This document shows, one piece after another, positions 32,379-42,989 of a stretch of 64,000 bases of DNA. The stretch lies in assembly GCA_003184365.1 (NCBI GenBank), contig NKYR01000143.1, positions 22,612-86,611 on the forward strand, in the 5' to 3' direction. The notes under the pieces are model-generated. The model did no database searches. It was not told where the DNA came from and worked only from the letters and a program-made list of their open reading frames with translations. The position numbers and the translations under genes were made by a program. Source of the DNA: Evernia prunastri. Taxonomy: Eukaryota; Ascomycota; Lecanoromycetes; Lecanorales; Parmeliaceae. How positions within the stretch are numbered: position 1 is the stretch's first letter; every line of letters starts with the position of its first letter.

Positions 32379-34730
32379 ATGGATTACGCCTTCAGTAAGT
32401 CCAATAAATTCTCATCAATGAAAAGAGGTTTTTTTAATGCTTTAAAGGTTCGCCTTTGAAGGCTGTTCAAGGCACAGCGATACAAGACCTGACATACGGT
32501 CAATTCGGCCCACCTAAATTCGGTCGATCGCGAACATCGCGAACACCCCGCGAGTGGCCCACCAGCCTATCACATTCATCTTCAACCTTATCGTCAAGGC
32601 CTCCCATTCAAGTACTGTCACATGTGAGCATTGAGATGAAATCAGAATGGACATTATTGTTCTCGTAGATACATCCATTTACTGAAGCTTCCATAGGTCT
32701 TTATTTCAGCCAAGCCGCTTTACGTTCCAAATAAAGGGCCGCCTCCACAGGTTCATGGCAGTCTTCCTGATGACGCAAATGGTCAGAACAAAAACTCACG
32801 TAAAGTCATCATCAATCGATTTCTACTAGCTGACGGACATATTTCATTCGCCGTCGGGACTGAGAAAGATGGCATTATTACGCGCGATGCCGAAGAGATT
32901 CCCGTAGCCAAGATCCTGGATATTGTCTCTCCGGCAGAACTCGAAAGGTATGAGAACCAAGACTTTTATGAGGAGGATGAGAGAGAGAGGCTGTTGCCTC
33001 CTCCAAAGCCCCGGGGAAGACCGCGGAAAGGCGACAAGATAGTACCAACTTTGAACATAGCTCCCATTGGCGAAGCGCCTCCAAGCGAGCAATCACAAGG
33101 GTCCATCCAAATCAAAAGGAGAGCTGGGCGTCCAAAGGGCGCATTAAACAAGAAAGGTAGAACAACTCCAGACAGGCTAGGTCCTTTAAAGAAGGCCAAC
33201 AACCTTACTTTGAGTAAACCGTCCGTCCTGCTGGGACTATCACCTGTTATTAAGAGACCACGCGGTCGCCCACCACGTCAGAAGAATCTTGCCGTTGTGG
33301 TTCCTTCCTTCAACGGCCCGCAACCTCAAGAGCTCGAAAACACCACTGGCGCAGAGTCGGACAGCGACGACATGTTCGCCGCCAAACCACAGTATTCAAT
33401 GATCGCTGCAAGCGGTCTGGGTCAGTCAGACACGGAAGACATGACTTCGAGAGATCAATCCGTTGAGCTCGTACCATCATCGAAGAGAAGACGTTTAGAG
33501 AATGACGACGAGCTACTGCCACATTCAACCAAGAGAGCCAAAATGCTACCTGAGACGTCCCCAGATCCAATCGCCGACGACAGTGCCGCTCTACTCAGAC
33601 AATTCCAAGCCAATGTCTATGGCCCCAATCATACTGCCAAGAGCAGCAACATCCCTCATCGACAGTCGAAACCCAGTCCCACTCTCGACGATCACACCGC
33701 TCTACTCAAACAGTTTCAAGGTCATACCCGCTCGGCAAGCTCATCGTCTGACTCCTTGATGGGACCCACTTCACGTCCCCTCAAACCAGTACAGACACAG
33801 CCTTCTAACCCATATTTCAATAACAACATCATTGCTTCCCACCAACTTCAGCGGCAGCCAGAGAAAGATACGCCTGCCAAACCAATCCCACGGTACAATT
33901 CCACCCAAAGAAAAGTCAGCCTGACGCCTCACTATCCTCCACGCAAAAGCTTCAGCCATGATTCCATGGACGGCTCAGCAAACGGTAGACCTCCATCCTC
34001 TCTCTCATCCACCAGCAGACCCGCGCCCTCCCAACCAATTAACACGGCACCCTCTCAACCATCCAGGATTATCCCCTCCCCTCCAAAGAAGACGAGGCCA
34101 TCTCCCAAACCCCAAAGTGCCCCCCCACAGCTTTCCACCGCCTGCTCGACAAGCAAGCTCGGCTTCGCAGGTATCCCGCCAGCCAAAGACATAACAGACT
34201 ACTTCACACCAAAAGCCCCAGCCGCGAAACCAGCCCCGGCGCCGACCCCCACCCCCCACTCGCCCTCACTGCAGCTACTCGTCCCAAACGACAGCGAAAG
34301 CGAAGACCAACTCGCGCGCGCAGCCTCCGACGACAGCATCGGCTCGGAAGTCATCATAGTGCAATCGCGCAGCGCTTCATCAGCCAACCGAGCCACGACC
34401 GCCGAAGCCAGAACCCCAGCTCCATCCAACGCTCATCACGTCCGAAGGGACCGTGACAGCAGCAGTTCGGACGACGCGAGCTCGGATTCCTCAGCCTACT
34501 CCTCACATGACCACGAAGGCCCAACACTTGCCTCCAACACCGTAGCGCCGATCCCATCCCTAATAAACCCAAGCCTCAACCAGCTACGGCGCAACAACGC
34601 CGAAGCCTTGATTAACGCATTCGAAATCGAGGATAACGACGACGACGACGGCGGAGAATCAGACAGCCAATCGTCCAGCCAATCGTCGGATAGTTCGGGC
34701 TCTGAGGTCATGATTGTCAGACCGGGCTGA
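32379..34730 (+). CDS. AT-hook protein of unknown function
   Basis: Exons 32379-32394, 32448-32623 and 32697-34730 give 741 residues, with GT-AG introns of 53 and 73 bp. The N-terminal 100 residues include a conserved-looking block (N-S-R-K-V-I-I-N-R-F-L-L-A-D-G-H-I-S-F-A). Three AT-hook or AT-hook-like motifs follow: P-R-G-R-P-R-K near residue 170, R-A-G-R-P-K-G near 207 and P-R-G-R-P-P-R near 253. These bind the minor groove of AT-rich DNA. The rest is Ser/Pro-rich and disordered, with a basic R-R-R-L-E and acidic/Ser tail. Near residue 562, I-T-D-Y-F-T-P-K resembles a degenerate PCNA-interacting (PIP) box. It is probably nuclear and chromatin-associated. The first start at 32379 was chosen because it splices in frame into the following exons. 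Confidence 0.75.
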
Positions 34731-35255
34731 GTGAGCGGGGATCACGGGGAAACGAGGAGAAAAGGGCGTATTGAGCGCCAAGAGGCTTACGATTTAGATG
34801 ATGAATAGATGACTATGGTTGGGTTGGGTCGGCGATGGATAAAATGGTCTGCGCGAACGGATTTGCGGAGGAACAGCGCATAGTCTGACCGTGGGGTCGG
34901 ATCTCATGGATTATGATGCCTTTCATGATACAGGAGCTCTGTCGGCAATATATATTGTTCTAGCTAGGTATTCTGCCTACTTGACAGTCGAGCGATATTA
35001 GCATTAGATACGATGAAAAGCCTTATGTCGAATCCTAGCGCTTGCCAAATGCTAATAGATCCTTCGTCATTGTGCAGATATTCCATAATGTCCGTCGCCA
35101 TCAGAAAATCCATAGTCGTACCAGTATATCTTGCGAGGCCTTCGCTCGCAACATGCCGTTGATGCTTTCATGATCGTCGTAAATGCATTGACGCTCCAGG
35201 CTTGCTCAACGCCAGATCACGGTGCCATAATCGAACGCCTTGTCCTTATTTACGC
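34731..35255. other. Convergent intergenic region
   Basis: This is the 3' space between the AT-hook gene (plus) and UBA4 (minus). No gene, repeat or RNA was recognised. Confidence 0.45.
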
Positions 35256-36898
35256 CTAATACTCTGGAAAACTAGGGTCGACGGACTGCCTCCACGCTCG
35301 CAGTCCTCCCGTAATATCTCCCATGACCTCGTATTTGGCGCAAGGCTTGAATGGTGGTAATTCCTTAAATTTATTCGCAGCCAGCTGCGAATCGTTCCCG
35401 TAGCGGCAGATGAAATATAATGGCGATCTGTCGGCGAGATTTGAGTTTCTGTTGATGGTCTCGTCCAGCTTCTCGATACTCGCCTCTAGGTCTCGACTGA
35501 TGTCTGAGTAAGGAAGGTTTATGCTTCCTTTGAGGTGGCAGATGTCGAATTGCACCTTCTCTCGCACATCTACAAGAACATGTGGAGTTCCGGCGGATTC
35601 CCTGACCTTGCTGTATTCCTTGGCAGAGACCCTAGTGGTATTGATCACTGCTGCCGGGGAATCCAATGGGCAAAAGGCGCTAATTTCCGATAAAGAATGT
35701 TCGGTGATAGTGGCTGTGTCAGAGCAGCTCGGACATCCCTTTCGCTTCCCCCGCAATTTGACGCTTCTGAACGCAGGGGTACTGTAAGCAGAGTATAGCA
35801 GTAGCGAGGGGGGAACAAGCTCGTATGGTGGTTTCGTCGGGTATTGATCTTCATCCTCTTGAAGTAAAGGGGAAAGCATCTTGATAGCCTCCATAGCCAT
35901 GAGGACACCCATAACTCCAACAACAGGACCCAGTATACCACCTTCACCGCACGTCAAGACACTCTCAGCTGGCGGAGGTTTTGGAAATACACAGCGATAG
36001 CAGAAGCCACCTGGATTGTCGTGGCTTTTTGGAGGGTTGTTAAGAACCATGAGCTGCCCTTCCGTACGAAGGGCGGACGCTGTGATCACAGGCTTCCCCG
36101 CAAGCACGGCTGCATCTGATATGAGGTATCGCGTACTAGGACGGTCTGTACAGTCGAGGATGAGGTCGTATTTTCGCATAGTCTCAACGGCTATCTCAGG
36201 TTCCAAGCTGTAGTGGTGGGCAACGTATTGATTCAACGAGTTCCGGCTGATCTGGTCAGCATGCGCTGGATTTACAGGCCTCTATTGACTCACTCCGTCA
36301 AGTTTTGCACAGCGCTGTCCACCTTCCTCAGACCAAGCCACTTCTCGGTATGTAGGACCTGACGGTGAAGGTTGGATAGCTCGACCGTATCACCATCTAT
36401 GAGGCCGATTTTTCCCACCCCGGCGCCGGCGAGGTAGGTGGCAGCTGGACATCCTAAACCTCCTACACCCACGATCAAGACCGAGACATTTCTAAGCCGT
36501 AGCTGACCTGTCCCAACTCGCGTCAGCAAAAGCCGGGGAATACATTTCAAAGAGCTTGGCCCACCTCTCAGACCAATCTCTGGCATTATCAGCTGCCTTC
36601 CATACCTCTTATATTCTTCTGGCGCCAATTCCCAGCTGTGGCTCCGCTCGCCTTTCAGAGGCAATTCCAGTTGGTCGACAAGACTCTCAAAGTTTTTCAC
36701 ATTACCGTTGGCTACCTGGAACGGAGGATGAGAGATGGACTGGATCTGCGAGCGGCCATTGGTGTCAAAATGGGCAGGTGCGGCTTGGTTGTAGTGGGCT
36801 TCCGCGTCCGTAAGTTGCGTTCGTAAGTCTGCTAATATGCCTTCAATTGAGGCAATCTGGGCTCGAAGGCTCAGCACCAGATTATTTGATGGGCCCAT
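35256..36898 (-). CDS. UBA4: Adenylyltransferase-sulfurtransferase UBA4 (MOCS3)
   Basis: UBA4 activates the ubiquitin-like protein Urm1 as a thiocarboxylate for tRNA wobble-uridine thiolation and protein urmylation; homologues also serve molybdopterin synthase. Exons 36898-36565, 36507-36294 and 36246-35256 give 512 residues, with introns of 57 and 47 bp. An N-terminal coiled coil (S-L-R-A-Q-I-A-S-I-E) precedes the E1/ThiF domain: nucleotide loop G-V-G-G-L-G, then D-G-D-T-V-E-L-S-N-L-H-R-Q, the zinc pairs C-Y-R-C and C-P-S-C, and the thioester Cys in T-C-G-E-G-G. The C-terminal rhodanese domain has the active loop C-R-Y-G-N-D-S-Q. All key residues are present. An ATG further upstream (37009) is in frame, but the chosen start, M-G-P-S-N-N, gives the usual length. 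Confidence 0.95.
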
Positions 36899-37280
36899 CC
36901 TGAGGCTCGTTTTCTGAGAACCATACATACGGAGGATACATGAGAAGGCGCTGGGAAAGTGTTCGGAATGCGGAAAAAGGGAGTGATCATGGAAAAGATA
37001 GTAGGGCAAGATCTTAGGGCACAGCGCAACAGCAGTCTAGCGCGTAAATAATCCAGCCAATTTATGTACTGAAATACAAGTGTTAGGGCTGACTAGTGCA
37101 AACTCCAATAGGAGTTTTCTCCTTGTATACCACGTAACACTAGGTGTATTATTACAAGCGCTAAACTTTTGACGCTGGCTGAGGTTTAGAAACACTTATA
37201 CCTAAGGTAGGTAACTCTACGTCCCTTCGTGCCATTTGGATCTTCCAAACGGAGCCGTTACAGAGTGTCTAGATACAACA
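36899..37280. promoter_or_regulatory. Shared head-to-head promoter region (UBA4 / SLX9)
   Basis: The 382 bp between the divergent starts of UBA4 and the SLX9-like gene must hold both promoters. No TATA box or specific operator could be assigned. Confidence 0.4.
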
Positions 37281-37939
37281 ATGGTACGTCGTTGACACAT
37301 TCTCCTCCTCCCAAATCCAGCCAACTAACCTCTCACCAGGCCCCCCTCCCACCTAGCGCCAAACCCGCCAGCAAACCCACCCACGCCCTCTCCTCTCCCT
37401 ACAGGACCCCCCACAAACTCAACAAGGCCCCCACCAAGCGCGAAAAGCGCATCTCCAAACACGCCACCCTCCTCTCCCGCATCACCAAGACCGCCCCAAA
37501 GTCCAAAGTTGCCAAACGGCGACGTTCCAGCAAGAAGCTCGTCACGGGTCTCGATTCCCTCGCGGACGCTCTGCCCGGATCTACCAAGAATGCCGCAACC
37601 GATGACAATGACGATGACGGTGAAGCGTGGGAGGGTATCGCGGACAAGGATTCCGGCGTGAAGATCAAGCACAAGAGTCTGAAGAGCAGGCCCGGCGCCG
37701 GGAAGAAGAAGGAGAGATTGGTCGCGATGGAGAGGGAGCGGTTTGCGAAAAATTTGGCGGAGATGAGCGCTGGGTCCGCGTCGCGGGATGTTGCGGCTGA
37801 TGGAGGGATGGCTGTGGATGGGAAAGAGGGCGAGGGGACGAAAGGTGGGAGCCAAGACCGGTGGGCTGCGATTCGGGGGTTCATAAGTCAGACTATGGAA
37901 CGGAGGCCGGGAGGAGAGGCTGGGCTGGGGAAGGTGTGA
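37281..37939 (+). CDS. SLX9: Ribosome biogenesis protein, SLX9-like
   Basis: The first exon is just the ATG (37281-37283). A 56 bp GT-AG intron with an AACTAAC branch site follows, then exon 37340-37939, giving 200 residues. The start reads M-A-P-L-P-P-S-A-K-P. The protein is highly basic, with a block L-N-K-A-P-T-K-R-E-K-R-I-S-K-H, then K-K-L-V-T-G-L-D-S-L-A-D-A-L-P. An acidic stretch is followed by V-K-I-K-H-K-S-L-K-S-R-P-G-A and the C-terminal R-W-A-A-I-R-G-F-I-S-Q-T-M-E. This layout fits fungal Slx9, a nucleolar pre-40S factor in ITS1 processing, but the assignment is from memory of the family and not secure. Confidence 0.65.
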
Positions 37940-38478
37940 AGGGAAGAGAGGGACTAGATCGCTACAAGATACTGCTGAGGAATACTGCTGAGGCTAGTCG
38001 GTGGGATCGCTACGTGACCTTGCTGGTATCACAAGACGGCCGTCGAGCTTCGGCTGGGCAGAGGCTTGAGATTAGCCTTTGGCAAGACGATACTCTGTTG
38101 GGGTTTCGATCAGAATGCACAAAGGAGGGGCGAATGTGTGCTTGCAAGAGAGCTGGCCGCACGCTTTGGGTTGCTGATGAATCCAAGCGTTGTTTGCGGA
38201 TCCAATGTACAATCAGAGCGATGGGAAGGCGCGGCCGATAGGCTCAGAGATGCCCCAATAAGTCAATTTGTCAAGGCAAGGAAGAGACAAACAAATCAGG
38301 AGATCGAAGCTACCGGACAACATCGATCACGCGTGAAGATCAGCAAGTACTACTGCAATAAGCCGTTGAAACCTCTTGGGCACGCAGCTTCTGAACACTA
38401 GATGATATATACACGCCGATGGTACAATCTCTTTCTCCATTGCTTCAAATCAACGCCCATCACCGCAAAAGTAGCAGC
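37940..38478. other. Convergent intergenic region
   Basis: This lies between the SLX9-like gene and the CYT1 3' end. Frames at 38066-38401 are open but carry no recognisable features. Confidence 0.4.
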
Positions 38479-39743
38479 TCAATGTCCTGCAGACGAACGG
38501 TCCTGAGGGTTTCCACGGGTAGGAGGGTTGTAAACGATTTTTCTTGTCTTGATCGGACTCCATTTGTATCTATGGACAGGATGGTTAGCAATCGTACCAC
38601 TCTGAAAGTGTCATGGAATGACGAACCTCTTTACCCATATGCTCAGAGCCAGCAACGCGCTTGTAATGACAATGGTAGCAACACCCATCTTCTTCCTCTG
38701 GTCCATCTCTGGCTCCGCGGACCAATTCAGGAATTCAACCACATCCTTTGCCATTTGGGATGTTGTAGCGGGTGTGCCATCTTCGTATTCGACTAAACCA
38801 TCGTAGAGGACGCGAGCCATTGCAATGCCTGGCAAACATTATCAGCTGCTTAATCTATATCGAAGACCACAGATAGACTCACCAGTGCCAGGGAAGTAAG
38901 GGTTGAAGTTCAAACCAGCAGCAACAGTCGCACCTGGAGGCGGCTCCTCTGGATATCCAGTCAATAGGGAGAAAATATAGTTGCAGCCCCCATGTCTAGC
39001 CTTCACCATCAAGCTGAGATCCGGTGGGAGAGCTCCATTGTTCGCCGCACGGGCAGCCTCGTCGTTCTTGTAAGGTGCGGGGATATAGTCCGATATCTTC
39101 CCTGGTCTCTTTTCGATCTCACCTTCGTCGTTGGGCCCGGTGTCGTATTCATTCTCTTCGGCCATAGCTTTCATTTCGTCGACGGTATGGGAGGAGCCAA
39201 CAAGTGATCGCCAAGGGATGCGGTTGAGGGAGTGGCAAGATGAGCAGACCTCGCGGTAGACTTGGAAGCCACGTCGTAGACTGTTTGTCGTTAGCGAAGA
39301 CTGTGGTAGTTGGGGCAGAAAAAGCGTACGTTTGGTGGTCGAAAGTTTTTGTAAACTTCTCATGTTCCCAGGGATATTTGGTAGGGTGCAATCTACGGCT
39401 ATCTTCAGCGCGGTGTCCACCACTATCCATCAAAAAAAACGAGTGTACCCTTCTTCTTGCGGTGTCATTGCGTATAGAGTAGGACCGTAGAGATGATAGT
39501 ACCACGCCATTGACCCTAGAGCTACAGCAGTGGTAGCGGTCCCAGCTACTGTCAAGCGGAAGGGTGAGGCGGCAGCTTCCGATGCAGCATCTTTTGATGA
39601 AGAGGCGGTAGAGCGCTGGGGAAGGGTTAGCTTGTCACAGGCTGCCAATGGATCGAGGGATATATTACGGTCGCCGTTCGCCCCAGAGAGCTGCGGGCAT
39701 TGCCAACCGTACGCGCAGAGCGCAGTGCTGTGCGTGCCAACAT
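38479..39743 (-). CDS. CYT1: Cytochrome c1 of respiratory complex III
   Basis: This is the haem c subunit of ubiquinol-cytochrome c reductase in the mitochondrial inner membrane. Six exons (39743-39669, 39615-39449, 39392-39330, 39280-38883, 38828-38627 and 38569-38479) give 331 residues; the introns are 49-57 bp and GT-AG. Residues 1-30 form an Arg/Ala/Ser-rich mitochondrial presequence. A hydrophobic sorting segment (T-A-V-A-L-G-S-M-A-W-Y-Y) follows. The haem site is C-S-S-C-H, preceded by R-R-G-F-Q-V-Y-R-E-V. Further landmarks are G-A-L-P-P-D-L-S-L, H-G-G-C-N-Y-I-F-S-L-L-T-G-Y and the axial Met context I-A-M-A-R-V-L-Y-D-G. A single C-terminal membrane anchor is followed by K-W-S-P-I-K-T-R-K-I-V-Y. 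Everything needed for function is present. Confidence 0.96.
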
Positions 39744-40065
39744 GGTGCCCTCTCGACGGACTTGGTACAAAGGAAATGACCGGACAATGGATGATGTTGC
39801 TGCTATGGAGCGGAGGGTGGAAAGTGAGATCAACGACGACTCGATTTTGGTGCTCTGCTTCTGCTTGGCTTGCTTGGCGAATTTTGGTTGGCTTTGATTT
39901 CTGTTACATCTGATTCGTCAAGAAAGGCTTGGCGCTAAGCATGGAATTCGCGGTGTTTGTCGGCTTTATCAATTTTCTTACTGTACTCTACCACTACGTA
40001 ATCCCTTTCCCACCGCCCAGCAACTTCCCTCCCCCATTACTCTCTCATTTTCAAAAGTATCCACA
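39744..40065. promoter_or_regulatory. Shared head-to-head promoter region (CYT1 / DAHP synthase)
   Basis: 322 bp separate the two divergent start codons. The part next to the DAHP synthase start is pyrimidine-rich (about 39995-40050), a common fungal core-promoter feature. No specific binding site was assigned. Confidence 0.4.
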
Positions 40066-41425
40066 ATGTCTATGAGCACTTCTGTAAGTAATCTGCAGCC
40101 ACTGCCCCTGCCAATGGCGTCGACTAATCTTTGGGCAAGTTCCACGTCGAAAACCCGCATCTGGGCAACAAAGACAGCGTCGAGGACTGGAGAAGTGCGA
40201 GTCTCAGGCCATATACATATGAAAGCCGAGTTAACAGGCTGCAGTAAGGGGCATAAACCCTTTGACACCACCAGATCTTCTCCAACATGAAATACCACAA
40301 GTATGAGTCTCGCAACTGCCCTCGTCCCAATGACTCACCAAGACTAGACTCCCAAATCCAAAGAAACCGTCATCTCGGCTCGAAATGAAGTCGCCTCAAT
40401 CGTTCAAAACAGAGATCCGAATCGCCGCCTCCTCGTTATCATCGGCCCTTGCTCCATACACGATCCAGCCGCCGCCCTCGACTATGCCGATCGTCTCATG
40501 CATCTCAAACTCAAATACGCCGATGACCTACTGATAGTCATGCGCTCCTACCTCGAGAAGCCTCGCACTACAGTCGGGTGGAAAGGGCTGATCAATGACC
40601 CAGACATCAACAACAGCTTCCAGATCAACAAGGGCTTGAGAGTATCGAGGCAATTGTTTGTGGACCTGACGGAGAAAGGCATGCCGTTGGCTAGCGAAAT
40701 GTTGGACACAATTTCACCGCAGTTCTTAGCAGACATGTTGAGCGCTGGCGCTATTGGAGCAAGAACGACAGAATCTCAGCTACATCGAGAACTAGCATCC
40801 GGTCTGTCTTACCCGGTTGGCTTCAAGAACGGCACCGATGGATCCTTAGATGTCGCCATAGATGCGATAGGAGCTGTAATGCATCCTCACCATTTTCTGT
40901 CCGTCACAAGGCCTGGCCTGGTCGCCATTGTTGGGACAACCGGCAATGAGGACTGCTTCGTGATCTTGAGAGGTGGGAAGAAGGGCACCAACTACGACAC
41001 GAAAAGCATACAGGAGGCGAAAGACGCGCTAGAGAAGAAGGGGCTGCGACAAAGGTTAATGGTAGACTGTAGCCATGGCAACTCGCTAAAAGACCACCGG
41101 AATCAACCAAAGGTAGTGAGTGATTTGGCTGGACAAATTGAGCGAGGAGAGGAGGCGATAATGGGCGTGATGATTGAGAGTAATATCAACGAAGGTGGGC
41201 TTGCGAACATTGAAACATGCGGACGGAAATGCTGACGTCGAGACAGGCGCACAAAAGGTTCCCAAGGAAGGCAAAGACGGCCTGAAATATGGAGTCAGTA
41301 TAACGGATGCTTGCATCGGGTGGGATACTACAGAACAAGTGCTCGAGATACTCGCCAAGTCTGTCCAAAGACGGAGGGAGGTATTGGGCATGAATGGTCA
41401 TCAAGAGACTAACGGTCACATCTAG
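40066..41425 (+). CDS. 3-deoxy-D-arabino-heptulosonate-7-phosphate (DAHP) synthase
   Basis: The enzyme condenses phosphoenolpyruvate and erythrose-4-phosphate, the entry step of the shikimate pathway, and is feedback-inhibited by an aromatic amino acid. Five exons (40066-40083, 40140-40194, 40245-40300, 40348-41194 and 41247-41425) give 384 residues; the GT-AG introns are 47-56 bp. Motifs in order: N-P-L-T-P-P-D-L-L-Q-H-E-I-P near the N-terminus, I-G-P-C-S-I-H-D, M-R-S-Y-L-E-K-P-R-T-T-V-G-W-K-G, I-G-A-R-T-T-E-S-Q-L-H-R, G-F-K-N-G-T-D-G, D-C-S-H-G-N-S, I-E-S-N-I-N-E-G and I-T-D-A-C-I-G-W. It is the AroF/G/H type (ARO3/ARO4). The P-H-H-F-L-S-V stretch resembles the Phe-sensitive ARO3 form, but effector specificity cannot be decided here. 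Confidence 0.95.
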
Positions 41426-42085
41426 AAGAGAATCTGCCAAAATTTTATACGATATTGCAACATCTTCTTCGAAACAGATACCTGCATCTGTCCATAGTGA
41501 TGGGTAATTTCAGCATCCCTGTGCCGTCCTTCAAGCAGACCAGCAGTATTTGTGCTTCACGCGCACTGAAATACGGCTGGGGACACCTGCGTGTCAAGGT
41601 TTCCTCTTTCTGCTGTAGGACCTGAGTCCTCTACTCCCTGTAAAGTCTTCCACCTTGCGAGGACTGAGGCAGGACTTCTTCGTAGAGAGACCTCATTGCT
41701 GGGCATTATGCTTGTCTCTGACCTTTGCTGCTCTCTACCTACTTTGTCTTTCATCTCAGCTGTCTCGTTTTTCCATGTATGCCGTGTGTCTCAGACTCGA
41801 CAATATCTTTGTTGGTACATCACCCGTCCTTTTGTCCAGCCACATAGAGCTTGAGCCTTTTCTTTGCTGCTCTTTGTCTCCTTTATCCCTATTCTCATGC
41901 TGTCTCACATTGTCCACCATCGCTCCCCTTATATCTACACGATGAAAACGCAATCTCCTCCCTTCCATTCCCCTCTCTACAGGATTCTTCCACAGACCCA
42001 GCTCCCTCATCTGATTACCCCAAAGATCTCTCATTTCCCATCCATCGCAACACCGCTCAACCAGCCAAACCAACCCAAACCAACC
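41426..42085. other. Intergenic region with pyrimidine-rich promoter tract
   Basis: There is no gene. From about 41640 to 42060 the plus strand is strongly C/T-rich with CTCT and TTTC runs, as in many fungal promoters. It leads into the start at 42086. Confidence 0.45.
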
Positions 42086-42727
42086 ATGTTCAGCCTCAAC
42101 TCCATCTCCAAAACACTCTTCGGCGGCGAGCCGGACGTCAAACGGCAAGCCTGGACAAGACCATCCAAGAAGGGAAAATCGAAGAGACCCACCACGCGAC
42201 CCTCTGCCCAGAAAGGCGGCAGCCGGGGCAAGTACGACGAAGCGAAAACCGACAGATACGACGACAGCGCGAGCGAGGACGAGGAGGAAGAGTACTCAAA
42301 ATCCGGACCTACCAGGTCGAGCGGACCACGGAGCCATATCAGTAATGGTGGCCGCGGACGCACTTCATCTGTACGTCCCAACATGCCACATTCCCAATCC
42401 CAATTCCAATCCCAATCCCAGCCCCCCACACAGCCCCACAAGCAGCCATCACGTTCCCACTCCCACTCCCACTCCAACTCCCACTCCCATCTAACCACCC
42501 CCCGCTCCAGCACTCGTGGAACATCATCGCGTGCGCAACAACCACCGCGTCTACCATCTCAGCATCCACCCTCGCCAGCGCCTCGTCTTCGAGCCAGTTC
42601 TCGGAAGCCACGCTCGGATGGCAGCACTGGACGCGGACACGGACGAGGAGGGTACGGAGAGGGCGGGGATGCGCGTGGGAGGGGAGATGAGTTCGGTGCG
42701 TTGGAGGGAGGGCGGAGTAGGAGGTAG
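42086..42727 (+). CDS. Low-complexity Ser/His/Gln/Arg-Gly-rich protein
   Basis: The frame from M-F-S-L-N-S-I-S-K-T-L-F-G-G gives 213 residues. It has a basic N-terminal part (K-K-G-K-S-K-R-P), an acidic S-E-D-E-E-E-E-Y patch, a Gln-Ser repeat (from CCAATC-type hexamers) and a Ser-His repeat (from CACTCC hexamers). An R-G-rich tail follows (G-R-G-H-G-R-G-G-Y-G). This composition suggests an RNA-associated or condensate-forming protein, but no domain is recognised. The C-rich repeats could keep the frame open by chance, which lowers confidence. An upstream in-frame start at about 41864 is less likely. Confidence 0.45.
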   Translation: MFSLNSISKTLFGGEPDVKRQAWTRPSKKGKSKRPTTRPSAQKGGSRGKYDEAKTDRYDDSASEDEEEEYSKSGPTRSSGPRSHISNGGRGRTSSVRPNMPHSQSQFQSQSQPPTQPHKQPSRSHSHSHSNSHSHLTTPRSSTRGTSSRAQQPPRLPSQHPPSPAPRLRASSRKPRSDGSTGRGHGRGGYGEGGDARGRGDEFGALEGGRSRR

Positions 42728-42805
42728 GGGGGTGAGGAGGGAGGTGTAGAGATGGTGGGGATGGTAGAGTTGGTGGGAGGGGAGGAGGGGAGAGGAGAGG
42801 CGATG

Positions 42806-42855
42806 ATGGGGGGGGGGGGGGTCTTTGCAGTGGNGGGGGGGGGGGGGGTGGTCTT
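42806..42855. repeat. Poly-G tracts around a single-N gap
   Basis: Two runs of about 13 G flank an N at 42834, each followed by the same GTCTTTGCAGTGG. This is probably one poly-G tract duplicated at a contig join, not a true double repeat. Confidence 0.7.
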
Positions 42856-42989
42856 TGCAGTGGTGATTATTGTTGGTTGGTGGTTCTAATCTGGTTTGAA
42901 CGACGGTCATCTGTGTAATAGGCTAGTGATATCTATCTATCCATCTATTTGTACATACACCCATTGATCCCTCATTGATTCATACATGC

